The notes: generated by a model from the sequence alone, not told the origin. A stretch of DNA of 64,000 nucleotides from Marimonas arenosa (GCF_030848945.1 NZ_JANHAX010000003.1:124001-188000); one strand, 5' to 3'; shown: positions 8,792 through 17,811, counted from the first letter of the stretch. Translations and numbers: made by a program.

Positions 8792-9511
8792 TTAACCCTC
8801 CTTTGCAACGCGCGCCAGTGCCAGCGCCGATACGTCGCGCGCGCCGCTCTGCAAGCAGGCCTCGGCCGCTGCCGCCATCGTGGCGCCCGAAGTCATCACA
8901 TCATCGACCAGCAGCACTGCCCGCCCGGCGATACGGTGACGGCGTTTCGGGTGTGGCACGATCGCTTGCGACACGGTGGCGAAGCGCTGGTCCAGCGTTT
9001 TCCCGTCAAGGCTTTCCGTGCGGGCCCGGCGGATCAGGAGATCCGGGCACCAAGGCAGCGACAGTTCCTTTGCCAGGGCCTTGGCCAACAACGCCGACTG
9101 GTTGAACCGCCGCTTCAGAAGCCGCGTCCAGTGCAGCGGGATGGGGGCGATCAATGTGTCCTCGTCGACCAGCGGGTTCGCGGCGCGACTCAACCATTTC
9201 GCTGCCGGGCGCACGATGTCATGCCGGTCGCCATGTTTCAGCGCCAGCACGAGCTTCCGCCCGTTGTCGTGATAGAGAAACGCCGCGCGGCCCTTCGACC
9301 AGGGTCGGGCGATGACGCGGCACTCATCGCAGATCTCGGTCTGGTCCGACGTTCCGGGCAGTGGCGTGCCGCAGAGATTGCAGGCCAGCCCTTCGATGAA
9401 CGGCGTGTCACGCCAACACGGGCCGCACAGGCCAAAATCGCTGTCAACCATTTCGCCGCAACCGACGCAGCGCGGCGGATAAAGCAGGTGCAAGGCCGTT
9501 TGAAACTTCAT
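8792..9511 (-). CDS. ComF-family phosphoribosyltransferase-like protein
   Basis: The 239-residue product has an N-terminal zinc-finger part, with Cys pairs in CVGCGE, CGPC, CNLCG and CDEC within residues 16-70. A PRTase-type domain follows with the signature LLVDDVMTSGATMAAAAEAC near 200-220. ComF is needed for DNA uptake in competent bacteria, but homologues are present in many non-competent species, so the role here is open. The gene is divergent from a methyltransferase gene, with only 24 bp between the starts. Confidence 0.93.
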   Translation of the reverse strand: MKFQTALHLLYPPRCVGCGEMVDSDFGLCGPCWRDTPFIEGLACNLCGTPLPGTSDQTEICDECRVIARPWSKGRAAFLYHDNGRKLVLALKHGDRHDIVRPAAKWLSRAANPLVDEDTLIAPIPLHWTRLLKRRFNQSALLAKALAKELSLPWCPDLLIRRARTESLDGKTLDQRFATVSQAIVPHPKRRHRIAGRAVLLVDDVMTSGATMAAAAEACLQSGARDVSALALARVAKEG

Positions 9512-9535
9512 CTCTCTGCCCCTATTGTCGCGCTC

Positions 9536-10357
9536 ATGTCACCCCCGCCGAAGCTCACCGATCGAGCCGCCCTGGCCCGCAACCGCACCCGTGCCGCGGA
9601 TGCGCCTGAAGACTTCCTGCACGCGCTGGCCGCGGACGAGGTCAAAGATCGACTGGCCATGGTTAACAAATCGTTTAACGCGCCCGCGATCGTGACCGGG
9701 CATCCAGGTTTCTGGGCCGATGTGGTGCCGGGCGCGCGGATCGTGGCGGATGACGAGGTTCTGGATCTGAAGCCGGTGGCGCATGATCTGCTGATCCATG
9801 CCATGGCGCTGCACTGGGCAGGCGACCCGGTGGGCCAGATGATTCAATGCCTGCGAGCTTTGAAACCCGACGGGGTGTTTCTGGCAATCCTGTTCGGCGG
9901 GCAGACTCTGCACGAACTGCGCGCTGCGCTCGGCCAGGCCGAGGTCGAGATCACCGGCGGTCTCTCGCCGCGCGTCGTGCCAATGGGGGAAATCCGCGAT
10001 CTCGGCGGGCTGCTGCAGCGGGCGGGATTTGCTCTGCCGGTTGCCGACAGCCTGCCGCTGACCGCCAGTTACGAGACGCCGCTGCATCTGATGCGCGAAT
10101 TGCGCGCGATGGGAGAACAGAACGCATTGGTCAATCGGCTGAAACACTTTACCCGTTTGTCGGTTATTAGACGCGCGAGCGAACTCTATGCTTCCGCCTA
10201 TGCCGAGCCGGACGGGCGAGTGCGCGCCACGTTTGAGTTGATTTTCCTGATGGGTTGGGCGCCCGACCCAAACCAGCCGCAACCGCTTCGGCCGGGGTCG
10301 GCCCAATCGAGGCTGGCCGAGGCGCTGGGCACGGTCGAATTGCCACTCAAGGATTGA
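9536..10357 (+). CDS. SAM-dependent methyltransferase-like protein (NDUFAF5/BioC-like)
   Basis: The 273-residue product begins MSPPPKLTDRAALARNRTRA. The N terminus (DRAALARNRTRAADAPEDFL) and the central DLLIHAMALHWAGDPVGQMIQCLRALKPDG region resemble NDUFAF5-type proteins, which in mitochondria assist complex I assembly, and BioC. The glycine-rich SAM motif I is weak here (IVTGHPGFWADV). That degeneration is also seen in the hydroxylase-like NDUFAF5 group, so methyltransferase activity is uncertain. It is divergent from comF and precedes hemH by about 50 bp. Confidence 0.75.
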   Translation: MSPPPKLTDRAALARNRTRAADAPEDFLHALAADEVKDRLAMVNKSFNAPAIVTGHPGFWADVVPGARIVADDEVLDLKPVAHDLLIHAMALHWAGDPVGQMIQCLRALKPDGVFLAILFGGQTLHELRAALGQAEVEITGGLSPRVVPMGEIRDLGGLLQRAGFALPVADSLPLTASYETPLHLMRELRAMGEQNALVNRLKHFTRLSVIRRASELYASAYAEPDGRVRATFELIFLMGWAPDPNQPQPLRPGSAQSRLAEALGTVELPLKD

Positions 10358-10411
10358 CCCCTGCGCGCAGGCCATTATGTGACATCGCAACCAGCGAACA
10401 GGGACAAGTCC

Positions 10412-11476
10412 ATGACCGACCAATCTCAATCCGGCTTCGAGGCCGCCCATGCCCCCGCCGATCACCCCGCCGTCCCCCGGGCCAAGATCGGGGTGCTGAT
10501 CGCCAACCTCGGCACACCGGACAACTACGATTACTGGTCAATGCGGCGCTACTTGAACGAGTTCCTTTCGGACAAGCGGGTGATCGATATTCCGTCCTGG
10601 AAATGGCAGCCGCTTCTCCAGCTCATCATTCTGACGAAACGCCCTTTCAGCTCGGGTGCGGCCTACAAGTCGATCTGGAACGAGGACCAGGGCGAAAGCC
10701 CGCTGATGACGATCACCAAAGACCAGACGGCCGCCATCGCCGCCAGCATGAAAGAGCGGTTCGGCGACGGCGTGCTGGTCGATTTCTGCATGCGTTATGG
10801 CAACCCATCGACCGAATCGAAGGTGCGCGAGATGGTCGCGGCGGGCTGTACCAAGCTGGTCTTCTTCCCGCTCTATCCACAGTATGCCGGCGCCACGACC
10901 GCCACGGCAAACGACGAGTTCTTCCGGGCCCTCATGAAGGAAAAATGGCAGCCCGCAGCGCGCACAGTGCCGGCCTATTTCGACAATCCCGCTTATATCG
11001 ACGCGCTGGCCCAGTCGGTTGAGACGGCCTATGCCAAGGCAGAAAAAAAGCCCGAGCTTCTGGTCGTGTCCTATCACGGTATGCCGCAGCGCTATCTGAT
11101 GGAGGGCGACCCTTATCACTGTCAGTGCCAGAAAACCACGCGGCTTCTCAAGGAACGGCTGGGCTGGGGTGACACGCAGATCACCACGACCTTCCAGTCG
11201 GTATTCGGCCGTGAGGAGTGGCTCCGCCCCTATACCGTGGAAGAAGTGGCGCGGTTGGCCCGCGAAGAAGGGCGCAAGAACATCGCCGTGATCGCACCGG
11301 CGTTTTCTTCCGACTGCATCGAGACGCTGGAAGAGATCAACGAGGAGATCCGTGAAAGCTTCGAAGAGGCGGGCGGGGAGGATTTCCTCTACATCCCCTG
11401 CCTCAACGACCAGTCGGCGCATATTGCCGTTCTGTCTCAGATCATCGAGGACAACCTCAAGGGCTGGATCGCCTGA
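10412..11476 (+). CDS. hemH: Ferrochelatase
   Basis: Ferrochelatase inserts ferrous iron into protoporphyrin IX in the last step of haem synthesis. The 354-residue product starts at ATG 10412 (MTDQSQSGFEAAHAPADHPA); an in-frame ATG at 10379 is possible. Conserved features are VLIANLGTPD, the metal-binding His in SYHGMPQRY, FQSVFGREEWL, and the PAFSSDCIETLEEI segment. The gene ends at a strong hairpin terminator and is convergent with a small exported-protein gene. Confidence 0.97.
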   Translation: MTDQSQSGFEAAHAPADHPAVPRAKIGVLIANLGTPDNYDYWSMRRYLNEFLSDKRVIDIPSWKWQPLLQLIILTKRPFSSGAAYKSIWNEDQGESPLMTITKDQTAAIAASMKERFGDGVLVDFCMRYGNPSTESKVREMVAAGCTKLVFFPLYPQYAGATTATANDEFFRALMKEKWQPAARTVPAYFDNPAYIDALAQSVETAYAKAEKKPELLVVSYHGMPQRYLMEGDPYHCQCQKTTRLLKERLGWGDTQITTTFQSVFGREEWLRPYTVEEVARLAREEGRKNIAVIAPAFSSDCIETLEEINEEIRESFEEAGGEDFLYIPCLNDQSAHIAVLSQIIEDNLKGWIA

Positions 11477-11497
11477 GAAAACCGATCGGGCAAAAGA

Positions 11498-11530
11498 AAA
11501 AGGCGGTGGAACACCACCGCCTTTTCCTTT
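11498..11530. terminator. Bidirectional intrinsic terminator between hemH and the small exported protein
   Basis: AAAAGGCGGTGG at 11498-11509 pairs perfectly with CCACCGCCTTTT at 11514-11525 across an AACA loop. The symmetrical A and T ends give a T-run on either strand. It lies between two convergent genes, so it should terminate both. Confidence 0.9.
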
Positions 11531-11548
11531 TATCTGTCGTCCGACCTA

Positions 11549-11734
11549 TCAGTCGACTACGACGGCAACAATCGCGGCCAGGATCAGCAGCGGAATGATG
11601 ATGCCGGCATTCGACGAGCTTGCGGCGGTTTCTTCCACCACGACCGGTGCTTCGATCACGGGATCAGCCATCGAACCGGCATAAGCGGTCGAAGCAGCAG
11701 CAGTCAGGGCAGCAGCGAGAACGAGTTTCTTCAT
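11549..11734 (-). CDS. Small exported protein with a C-terminal membrane anchor, function unknown
   Basis: The 61-residue product starts at ATG 11734, behind an excellent GGAGG site; the longer upstream frame has no such site. It has a clear signal peptide (MKKLVLAAALTAAASTAYA, cleavage after AYA), a short acidic Val/Glu/Pro-rich linker, a Ser/Asn stretch, and a hydrophobic C-terminal segment (IIIPLLILAAIVAVVV). After cleavage only about 42 residues would remain, mostly anchor. I know no function. It faces hemH across a shared terminator. Confidence 0.8.
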   Translation of the reverse strand: MKKLVLAAALTAAASTAYAGSMADPVIEAPVVVEETAASSSNAGIIIPLLILAAIVAVVVD

Positions 11735-11882
11735 GTTATCCTCCAGATATTCGCTTACCGTCACATGCCATAGTGGCGACGGCAAGCTCCCAAGTCTTAC
11801 CTCGTAGTTTTCTCTAACCAGCAAAATCTGGGGATTGCAAACGCAACTTGGGTCCGGAGATGCAGAGATCGTTAAAATGTCG
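11735..11882. other. Gap between the small exported protein and an L,D-transpeptidase gene
   Basis: The 148 bp are more AT-rich than their surroundings and contain no convincing gene. They probably hold the promoter of the small exported protein (reading leftward) and the 3' end of the L,D-transpeptidase transcript, which comes from further right. I could not identify reliable -35/-10 boxes. Confidence 0.4.
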
Positions 11883-12485
11883 TCAAATTAGCAACACTTG
11901 CGTGCCGACTCTGCAAAGAGCGAACAGTTCCGAGATATGCTCATTGTAAAGCCCGATACAACCGTTCGATGATCGCCGTCCGATCTTGCGCGTGTCATGC
12001 GTGCCGTGGATACGATAATAGGTCCAGCTGAGATACATCGCATGCGTGCCAAGCGGGTTATCGGGGCCGGGGCCGACGAATTCCGGCCATTCCGGATTGC
12101 GCTCTCGCATCGCCGGGGTTGGGCGCCAACTGGGGCCCACCACCTTGCGCACGACTTTGGTGCGACCGCGGCGCGTCAGGTCCTCGGTCAACGGCACCGA
12201 AGTGGGATAAAGTCTGTAAACCGTTTGGTCCTCTGACCAGAAGTGAAGCGCCCGCGAGGTGATATCGACAAGAACCGCGCCATTGGCGAGGTTGTCGAAA
12301 TAGGGCCGCCAATCAAGTGAGCGGAAGCTTGAGATGTTGCGCCGCACCACTTCGCTCAGGTCGCGTTCGACCTCGGTTGTGGCGTTGCTGTTGATACTTT
12401 GTGCCGCCGCCGGTGCAGCCAGCAGCGCAGCGCTGCCAGCGAGGAAACCGCGACGGTCGAGTTTGCCTGCAAATCTGCGTGTCAT
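11883..12485 (-). CDS. Tat-exported L,D-transpeptidase (YkuD family)
   Basis: The 200-residue product starts at ATG 12485, with AGAGGG upstream. A twin-arginine signal is visible: MTRRFAGKLDRRGFLAGSAA followed by LLAAPAAA. The YkuD domain contains IHGTHD and the catalytic motif SSNGCIGLYN near residue 178, where Cys is the nucleophile. Such enzymes form 3-3 crosslinks in peptidoglycan or attach proteins to it in the periplasm. It is divergent from a CAP-domain lipoprotein gene, and a second YkuD gene lies just beyond that. Confidence 0.92.
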   Translation of the reverse strand: MTRRFAGKLDRRGFLAGSAALLAAPAAAQSINSNATTEVERDLSEVVRRNISSFRSLDWRPYFDNLANGAVLVDITSRALHFWSEDQTVYRLYPTSVPLTEDLTRRGRTKVVRKVVGPSWRPTPAMRERNPEWPEFVGPGPDNPLGTHAMYLSWTYYRIHGTHDTRKIGRRSSNGCIGLYNEHISELFALCRVGTQVLLI

Positions 12486-12647
12486 GATACCCTCTTGGCC
12501 TGAAATTGCCGATTTTGGGCATAATATTGCGCGAAAGACGCAGTCGCAATTCAAACATCCGTCAATTGGCCGACTCACGCCGATGTGGGTTTGAACGGCA
12601 ACGCACGTCGCGCTATGCCATGCGAAACACGAACTGGGTGGGATCAC

Positions 12648-13160
12648 ATGTCTCGACTTCTGGGTTTCCTTTTTTCGGCACTGTTGGTTCTTCAGGGCTG
12701 CGCGACCACGACCACGCCGCAAATGGGCGCGGACGGCAAACCATTACCGCGGCTCTACCGGATTGCACCGGGTGCGACGGCCAAGCTGCAATACAGGATG
12801 CTTGACTCGGTGAATGCATTGCGCGACGCCGCGGGTGCACAGCCGGTGCAGCTCAATGCCCAGCTCAATGCCGCCGCCGCAACGCATTCGCGCGACATGT
12901 CAGTTCAGAACCGCCCGTGGCACTTCGGCTCCGACGGGTCTTCGCCAATGGACCGCGTACGACGCGTCGGCTATTCCGGCGCTATGCTGGGCGAGAACAT
13001 CTCGGAAACCTACGAGACTGAGCTCGAGACCCTCGCTGCCTGGATGGAGCAGCCGGACACCCGTAACGTGATTCTCGACAAGCGGGCGGCGAACCTGGGC
13101 TTTGCCTGGTTTCAGGAACGCAATGGCAAGATCTGGTGGACGCTGATCATGGGATCGTAA
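12648..13160 (+). CDS. CAP/SCP-domain lipoprotein
   Basis: The 170-residue product starts at ATG 12648 (MSRLLGFLFSALLVLQGCAT). LVLQGC is a lipobox, so Cys18 would be lipidated. The mature part is a CAP domain: LDSVNALRDAAG, AAATHSRDMSVQ, RPWHFGSDG, GENIS and a C-terminal NLGFAWFQ/WWTLIMG. The conserved His and Glu of the CAP cavity (ATHSRDM, GENISE) are present. Its role in the envelope is unknown, but it sits between two L,D-transpeptidase genes. Confidence 0.9.
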   Translation: MSRLLGFLFSALLVLQGCATTTTPQMGADGKPLPRLYRIAPGATAKLQYRMLDSVNALRDAAGAQPVQLNAQLNAAAATHSRDMSVQNRPWHFGSDGSSPMDRVRRVGYSGAMLGENISETYETELETLAAWMEQPDTRNVILDKRAANLGFAWFQERNGKIWWTLIMGS

Positions 13161-13173
13161 TCCTGCGTTCCGT

Positions 13174-13665
13174 TTACGGGCGAATCGTGATCGGGGTGCC
13201 GTTGCGCACCATCGCGTAGATCTCTTCGATTTCCCGGTTGTTTACGGCGATGCAGCCGGCCGTCCAGTCGCGCCCGCCCTTACGATACTTCCATGGTCGG
13301 CCGTGGATAAAAATGTCGCCGCCGGGTTTCTGGCCTTTCGAACTGGCATAGGCGCGATCATCATTGTTCGGATAGGAAATCCCGACGGACAGGTGGAACT
13401 CGCTGTTGGGGTTGCGTCGGTCGATGACATAGTCGCCTTCGGGTGTGCGGCCGTCGCCTTCAAAGCTCTTGTGGCCCTGTGGCGTAAAGCCGAGGCCGAT
13501 CGGATAGGATTTCAGCACCTGATCATGATGCATCAGATGCATGACCCGACCCCCCTTGAAGACGATGACCTGTGTCACCTCGGGCCCGTTGTAGGTCTTG
13601 AATTTCGAACAGCCCGCCACCGTGGCGAGCAGAAGCGCAATCACGACAAACCTGAAGAACCGCAT
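13174..13665 (-). CDS. L,D-transpeptidase lipoprotein (YkuD family)
   Basis: This 163-residue protein has the lipobox TVAGC (Cys19). The YkuD domain shows EGDGRTPEGDYVIDRRN, FIHGRPW and the catalytic DWTAGCIAVNN, the layout of the ErfK/YafK group. It would be anchored to a membrane facing the periplasm and act on peptidoglycan. It ends 14 bp from the convergent CAP lipoprotein gene. Confidence 0.92.
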   Translation of the reverse strand: MRFFRFVVIALLLATVAGCSKFKTYNGPEVTQVIVFKGGRVMHLMHHDQVLKSYPIGLGFTPQGHKSFEGDGRTPEGDYVIDRRNPNSEFHLSVGISYPNNDDRAYASSKGQKPGGDIFIHGRPWKYRKGGRDWTAGCIAVNNREIEEIYAMVRNGTPITIRP

Positions 13666-13739
13666 GTCACTGTCCGTCTTTCGCTGATGGTCGTCGTATT
13701 ACCCGGTTTTCCTCGGTCAATGTAGCGATTTTTCGAGGG

Positions 13740-14963
13740 TCACTTCGATGTGAGCGTGAATCGTGCCACAAGTTCGATATGGGTCGACCAGCGGAACTGG
13801 TCGACAGGTTGCACCCAATCGAGCGCATATCCCGCGGCGACGAGGTGTCTGGCGTCGCGCGCGAAGGTAACCGGATTGCATGAGACATAGGCGATCCGTC
13901 GGGTCCCGGACCGCCCTAACTCGGTCACCTGCGCCTCGGCTCCGGCGCGCGGCGGGTCTATGACGCAGGCGTCGAAGCGGTCGATCTCGTCGGCCATCAG
14001 AGGGCGGCGGAACAGATCGCGCGCTTCGGTCGTCACCTTGCGCAGCCCCTGGGCATGGCGCCAGCCGTGGTCGAGTGCCGCAGTCATCGCCTTGTCGCCC
14101 TCGACGGCATGAATTTCGGCGATTTCGGCGAGCGGCAGAGAGAAAGTGCCGCACCCGGCGAAAAGATCGATAATGCGGGCCGCGTCCTGCACGATCTCAC
14201 AGACTGCTTTGAGAAGAGCCTCCTCACCGCTTTGCGTTGCCTGAAGAAAGGCGCCGGGCGGGGGTGTCACAAAAGCCTTGCCGAAGCGATGCTGCGGCGG
14301 GCGACGGGTGGCGATAATCTCGCCGTTCCAGGACAGCCGTGCCAGGTCATGACGCTCGGCCTCCTGCGCAAGCGTCAGCAGGAGCGGTCCATCGGACGGC
14401 AGACCGCCCTCGACCGCGATATCGAGTCCATTGTCCGAGCGTGTGACCGACAGACTCAGCTCTCCGCGACGGCTGGCCCCGGCAAGTGCCAGAGATTCGG
14501 CGATTGGAAGGGCTCGCATGACATCCGGGTGCAGCAGAAGGCAGTCAGGAATCGCCGTGATGACGTCCGAGGCGCGGGTGTGGAACCCGGCCAGCGCCCC
14601 CTTCTTCGTGCGTCGGGCCGACAGCGTGGCGCGGCGGCGCGAACGGGGTTCGGAAGTGATGATCGGGCGGATTTCGGTGTCAAGCCCGTTGGCGGCCAAT
14701 GCGCGGGCGATCACTTCGGTCTTCCAGCGTGACACGAAGCCGTCCGAGGCGTGCTGCAAATGGCAGCCGCCGCAGGATTTGTAGTGCCGGCAGGGCGGTG
14801 ACACACGGTCGGCGGACGGCTCGAGGATTCTGATATCGGTCAGCGTGTTGCCATCGCGCTGACCGCTTACCGTCTCTCCCGGAAGGCAGCGCGGGGCGAA
14901 GACAGGGCCGTTGGCAACACCGTCTCCATGATGGCCGAGTCGTTCGATGACAAAGGTTTCCAC
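13740..14963 (-). CDS. RumA/TrmA-type RNA (uracil-5-)-methyltransferase with Fe-S cluster motif
   Basis: The 407-residue product belongs to the class I RNA m5U methyltransferases. An N-terminal TRAM-like part (METFVIERLGHHGDGVANGP) is followed by the cluster-binding CRHYKSCGGCHLQH at about residues 58-71. The C-terminal Rossmann part has IIDLFAGCGTFSLPLAE, CVIDPPRAGAEAQV and the catalytic YVSCNPVTFARD. 23S rRNA is the likely target, but the exact uridine cannot be told. It lies 5 bp after the cca gene. Confidence 0.93.
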   Translation of the reverse strand: METFVIERLGHHGDGVANGPVFAPRCLPGETVSGQRDGNTLTDIRILEPSADRVSPPCRHYKSCGGCHLQHASDGFVSRWKTEVIARALAANGLDTEIRPIITSEPRSRRRATLSARRTKKGALAGFHTRASDVITAIPDCLLLHPDVMRALPIAESLALAGASRRGELSLSVTRSDNGLDIAVEGGLPSDGPLLLTLAQEAERHDLARLSWNGEIIATRRPPQHRFGKAFVTPPPGAFLQATQSGEEALLKAVCEIVQDAARIIDLFAGCGTFSLPLAEIAEIHAVEGDKAMTAALDHGWRHAQGLRKVTTEARDLFRRPLMADEIDRFDACVIDPPRAGAEAQVTELGRSGTRRIAYVSCNPVTFARDARHLVAAGYALDWVQPVDQFRWSTHIELVARFTLTSK

Positions 14964-14968
14964 GAAGC

Positions 14969-16129
14969 TTACTCCGAAGCTTGGGCGATCAGCTCGTCAC
15001 GGCTCAGCCGGAAGCCCGAATCGATCCACGCCTCTTCAAGCACTTTCATCATCCGTCCAAGCGCAGGGCCCTGAAGACTTGGCATCAGATCGCGTGCCTT
15101 GATCGGGAACGTTGCCTCTGCTCCCTGGCGTGCGGTGTCGAAATGATCGTGGATCAGCGGCGTTCCCATCATCGCCGCATGCAGCAACAGGATGTCGCGG
15201 GCGTTCTCGTAGCCATAGCGATAGCCCAGATGGCCAGCCGATCCCATGTCGGAAAGCTCTTCCCGCAAGGCCTTGAGTCGCGCGGCTTCTTTGTTGGACA
15301 GCCGGAAGCGATGCGCCGGCGCGTCGCCGCCAAGCGCCGCCAAACGGCGGATCGCGTCCGGCGGAATTCCATGACTGCTCTCGAGGTGGATCAGCGGCGC
15401 CAGTGCGGTGTCGTCGGCGCCTGGCAGGATATGGGCCAGGACGCCAGTTGCGCGCATCGCCGCCACCGAAGGAGCCGGGTCGGGGGCCCGCAACAACTTT
15501 TTCATTTCGGCACCGACACGTTCTCGCGACAATCGGTCAAGCCCGTCGAGATGGGTGCCGATTGCCGCCAGCCCGTCGGGATCGAGCCCGTCTTCCGGAT
15601 CGCCATACCAGGCATGGAAGCGGAAAAAGCGCAGGATTCGCAGATAGTCTTCGCGGATGCGCTCCACCGGATCCTCGATGAAACGTACGTGGCGAGCTTT
15701 CAGATCCCTGAGACCGCCCAGCGGGTCGATCACCTGGCCGGACGCATCGGCGTACAGCGCGTTCATAGTGAAATCACGTCGCCGCGCATCGTCGGCGATT
15801 TCCTTCGAAAAGGCGATCACGGCGCGTCGGCCGTCGGTTTCGACGTCGTGGCGGAAGGTGGTGATCTCGTGCGGGAGACCGCCGGCGACAACGGTGACGG
15901 TGCCGTGGTCGATTCCGGTGGGTACCACCTTGAACCCGGCGGCCTCTTCCAGCGCCATCACTTCTGCTGGTTCGGCATCGGTGGCGATGTCGATATCGCT
16001 GACCTCAACCCCCAGCAGCGCGTTGCGCACACAACCGCCGACGAATAAAGCCTGATGCCCGGCGTCGGTCAGCGCCCGGCAAACGGCCTGGGTTTTCGAA
16101 TTGCTGAACCAATCGCCGGTGATCTTCAT
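14969..16129 (-). CDS. CCA tRNA nucleotidyltransferase / poly(A) polymerase family
   Basis: This 386-residue class II nucleotidyltransferase adds or repairs the CCA end of tRNA. The start ATG 16129 reads MKITGDWFSNSKTQAVCRAL. The signature GGCVRNALLGVEVSDIDIAT gives the catalytic DxD. ITTFRHDVETDGR, RRDFTMNALYAD and RFIEDPVERIREDYLRILRF follow, as in bacterial CCA enzymes. It lies between a Nudix gene (5 bp upstream) and an RNA methyltransferase, so an RNA-metabolism operon is likely. Confidence 0.95.
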   Translation of the reverse strand: MKITGDWFSNSKTQAVCRALTDAGHQALFVGGCVRNALLGVEVSDIDIATDAEPAEVMALEEAAGFKVVPTGIDHGTVTVVAGGLPHEITTFRHDVETDGRRAVIAFSKEIADDARRRDFTMNALYADASGQVIDPLGGLRDLKARHVRFIEDPVERIREDYLRILRFFRFHAWYGDPEDGLDPDGLAAIGTHLDGLDRLSRERVGAEMKKLLRAPDPAPSVAAMRATGVLAHILPGADDTALAPLIHLESSHGIPPDAIRRLAALGGDAPAHRFRLSNKEAARLKALREELSDMGSAGHLGYRYGYENARDILLLHAAMMGTPLIHDHFDTARQGAEATFPIKARDLMPSLQGPALGRMMKVLEEAWIDSGFRLSRDELIAQASE

Positions 16130-16134
16130 GACGC

Positions 16135-16734
16135 TTAGCCCCTCATCCGTTCCGCCAGACCGCGCAGGATCCGCGCGGTCGCACCCCAGATGTAATAGGG
16201 GCCGAAGGGCACCGTGTAGTAGTACCGCCGCTGCCCCAGCCAACGCCGCGACTCGACTCGGAACCGCGCCGGATCGGTGACATGGGCCAAGGGTACGCGG
16301 AACACCTCGTCAACCTCACCCGGCTCCGGGATCGGATCGAAAGCTGCAAGGACACGACCCAGGACTGGCGTGACGGTAAAGCCGGTGACGGTTTCGTGGC
16401 TGGGCAGCGTGCCAAGCAGGTCGACGTTCTCCGGCGGTAGGCCGATCTCTTCCCGCGCCTCGCGCAGGGCGGCAGCGGTGACATCACTGTCGCCTTCGTC
16501 CTGTTTGCCGCCCGGAAAGGCGATCTGGCCCGGATGGTGTTTCAGGCCCGAGGCTCGCTTGGTCAGGATCACCTCAAGCGCGCCGTTCCTCTCGATGAAC
16601 GGCACCAAAACCCCCGCCGGGCGCAGTTTCCGACCCGGAGGCAGCACCGTATCGGGGTTGAGGTCGAAATCGGAGGACGCGCCGCCGGATCTCGACAGGG
16701 CTGCGCGCAGGGGCTCAAAAGGGTCAGTCGCCAC
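16135..16734 (-). CDS. Nudix CoA pyrophosphatase-like protein
   Basis: The 199-residue product carries the Nudix box GGKQDEGDSDVTAAALREAR followed by EEIGL, and the upstream LTKRASGLKHHPGQIAFPGG of the CoA-pyrophosphatase subgroup (UPF0035). I place the start at GTG 16734 (VATDPFEPLRAALSRSGG) because the longer frame only overlaps hslO and is not conserved-looking. It then overlaps the hslO end by 11 bp, which indicates coupling. The likely reaction is hydrolysis of CoA or its derivatives to 3',5'-ADP and phosphopantetheine. Confidence 0.9.
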   Translation of the reverse strand: MATDPFEPLRAALSRSGGASSDFDLNPDTVLPPGRKLRPAGVLVPFIERNGALEVILTKRASGLKHHPGQIAFPGGKQDEGDSDVTAAALREAREEIGLPPENVDLLGTLPSHETVTGFTVTPVLGRVLAAFDPIPEPGEVDEVFRVPLAHVTDPARFRVESRRWLGQRRYYYTVPFGPYYIWGATARILRGLAERMRG

Positions 16735-17722
16735 TGTTCCCGCTTTCTTCCGCCTCGAAGCCGACGGTTTTGGGATCGAGATCGTAGTGCGCGCCGCAGA
16801 ATTGGCAATCGGCGGTGACACGGCCGCCCTCGGTGGTCATCTTTTCGATGTCGCGGGCCGAGTAGATCGACAGGCTCTGGCGCACGCGCTCTTCCGAGCA
16901 GGTGCAGCCGAAGCGCACCGGCTGGGCGTCGAACACGCGCGGTCCCTCTTCATGGAAGAGCCGCACCAGCAGGTCGGTTGGCGGCACGACCGGGCCGATC
17001 AGCTCCATGTGCTCGACCGTGTCGAGCAGGATGTTTACCCGGTTCCAGTTTTCACCTTCGTCGCCATCGAGCAGATCGTCCGCCTGCAGCAGCCCACCGT
17101 CACCGGACCCTTCGCCGGACTTGGCGTGGAGCGAGGCCTTGGGCATGTGCTGAAGCATGATGCCGCCAGCGCGCCAGTGTTCGGCGACGCCGGGTTGTGA
17201 CGACTTGCCGAACCCCAGCGAGAACCGGGTAGGCAGCTGTTCGGACTGGGCAAAATAGGCTTCGGCGCACGCAGCGAGCGAGCCGCCGGCCAGCGGCGTG
17301 ATTCCCTGATAGGGCTGCATGCCCTTCCCCTGGTCGATCAGGATCGCAAAATAGCCTTCGCCCACCTGTTCAAAGGGGGGGCCGTCGGTGATCCGGTCGG
17401 GATCGAAGCTGGCATAGGCGCGGATGCGGGCCGAGCGGCCTTCCTCGTCGGGGGCGAAATAATCGGTGGCGATCATCCGCACCGGGCCCTTGGACTGAAC
17501 CTGAAGCGAAAGCTTCCACCGCAGCTTGACCGTCTGGCCGATCAGCGCGGTCAGCAGCACCATCTCGGCCACCAGCGCCTCAACCGGCGCGGGATAGTCG
17601 TGCTGGCGCAGGATGCCACCGAGCACACCGTCGAGCCGGGCCACGCGGCCACGCATGTCCGACTTGTCGAGCTGAAACGGTAGGACGGTGTCGTCCCAAG
17701 CGATTTTCTGTCCGAGTGTCAT
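16724..17722 (-). CDS. hslO: Hsp33 redox-regulated chaperonin
   Basis: Hsp33 is a cytoplasmic chaperone that is activated when its zinc-bound cysteines are oxidised. The 332-residue protein starts at ATG 17722 (MTLGQKIAWDDTVLPFQLDK). The C-terminal zinc site is complete, with CTC in FGCTCSEERV and CQFC in ADCQFCGAHY. The N-terminal domain includes GRVARLDGVLGGIL and PYQGITPL. It is the first gene of a run with the Nudix, cca and RNA methyltransferase genes. Confidence 0.96.
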   Translation of the reverse strand: MTLGQKIAWDDTVLPFQLDKSDMRGRVARLDGVLGGILRQHDYPAPVEALVAEMVLLTALIGQTVKLRWKLSLQVQSKGPVRMIATDYFAPDEEGRSARIRAYASFDPDRITDGPPFEQVGEGYFAILIDQGKGMQPYQGITPLAGGSLAACAEAYFAQSEQLPTRFSLGFGKSSQPGVAEHWRAGGIMLQHMPKASLHAKSGEGSGDGGLLQADDLLDGDEGENWNRVNILLDTVEHMELIGPVVPPTDLLVRLFHEEGPRVFDAQPVRFGCTCSEERVRQSLSIYSARDIEKMTTEGGRVTADCQFCGAHYDLDPKTVGFEAEESGNSGD

Positions 17723-17811
17723 GGGATACCCTATCTGCGCCGGGGTTTCGGCATACCGCGATGACATAGGCACGGCAAGGGCCGGCGCAAGGGTTGGGGC
17801 CACGAGGGGTT

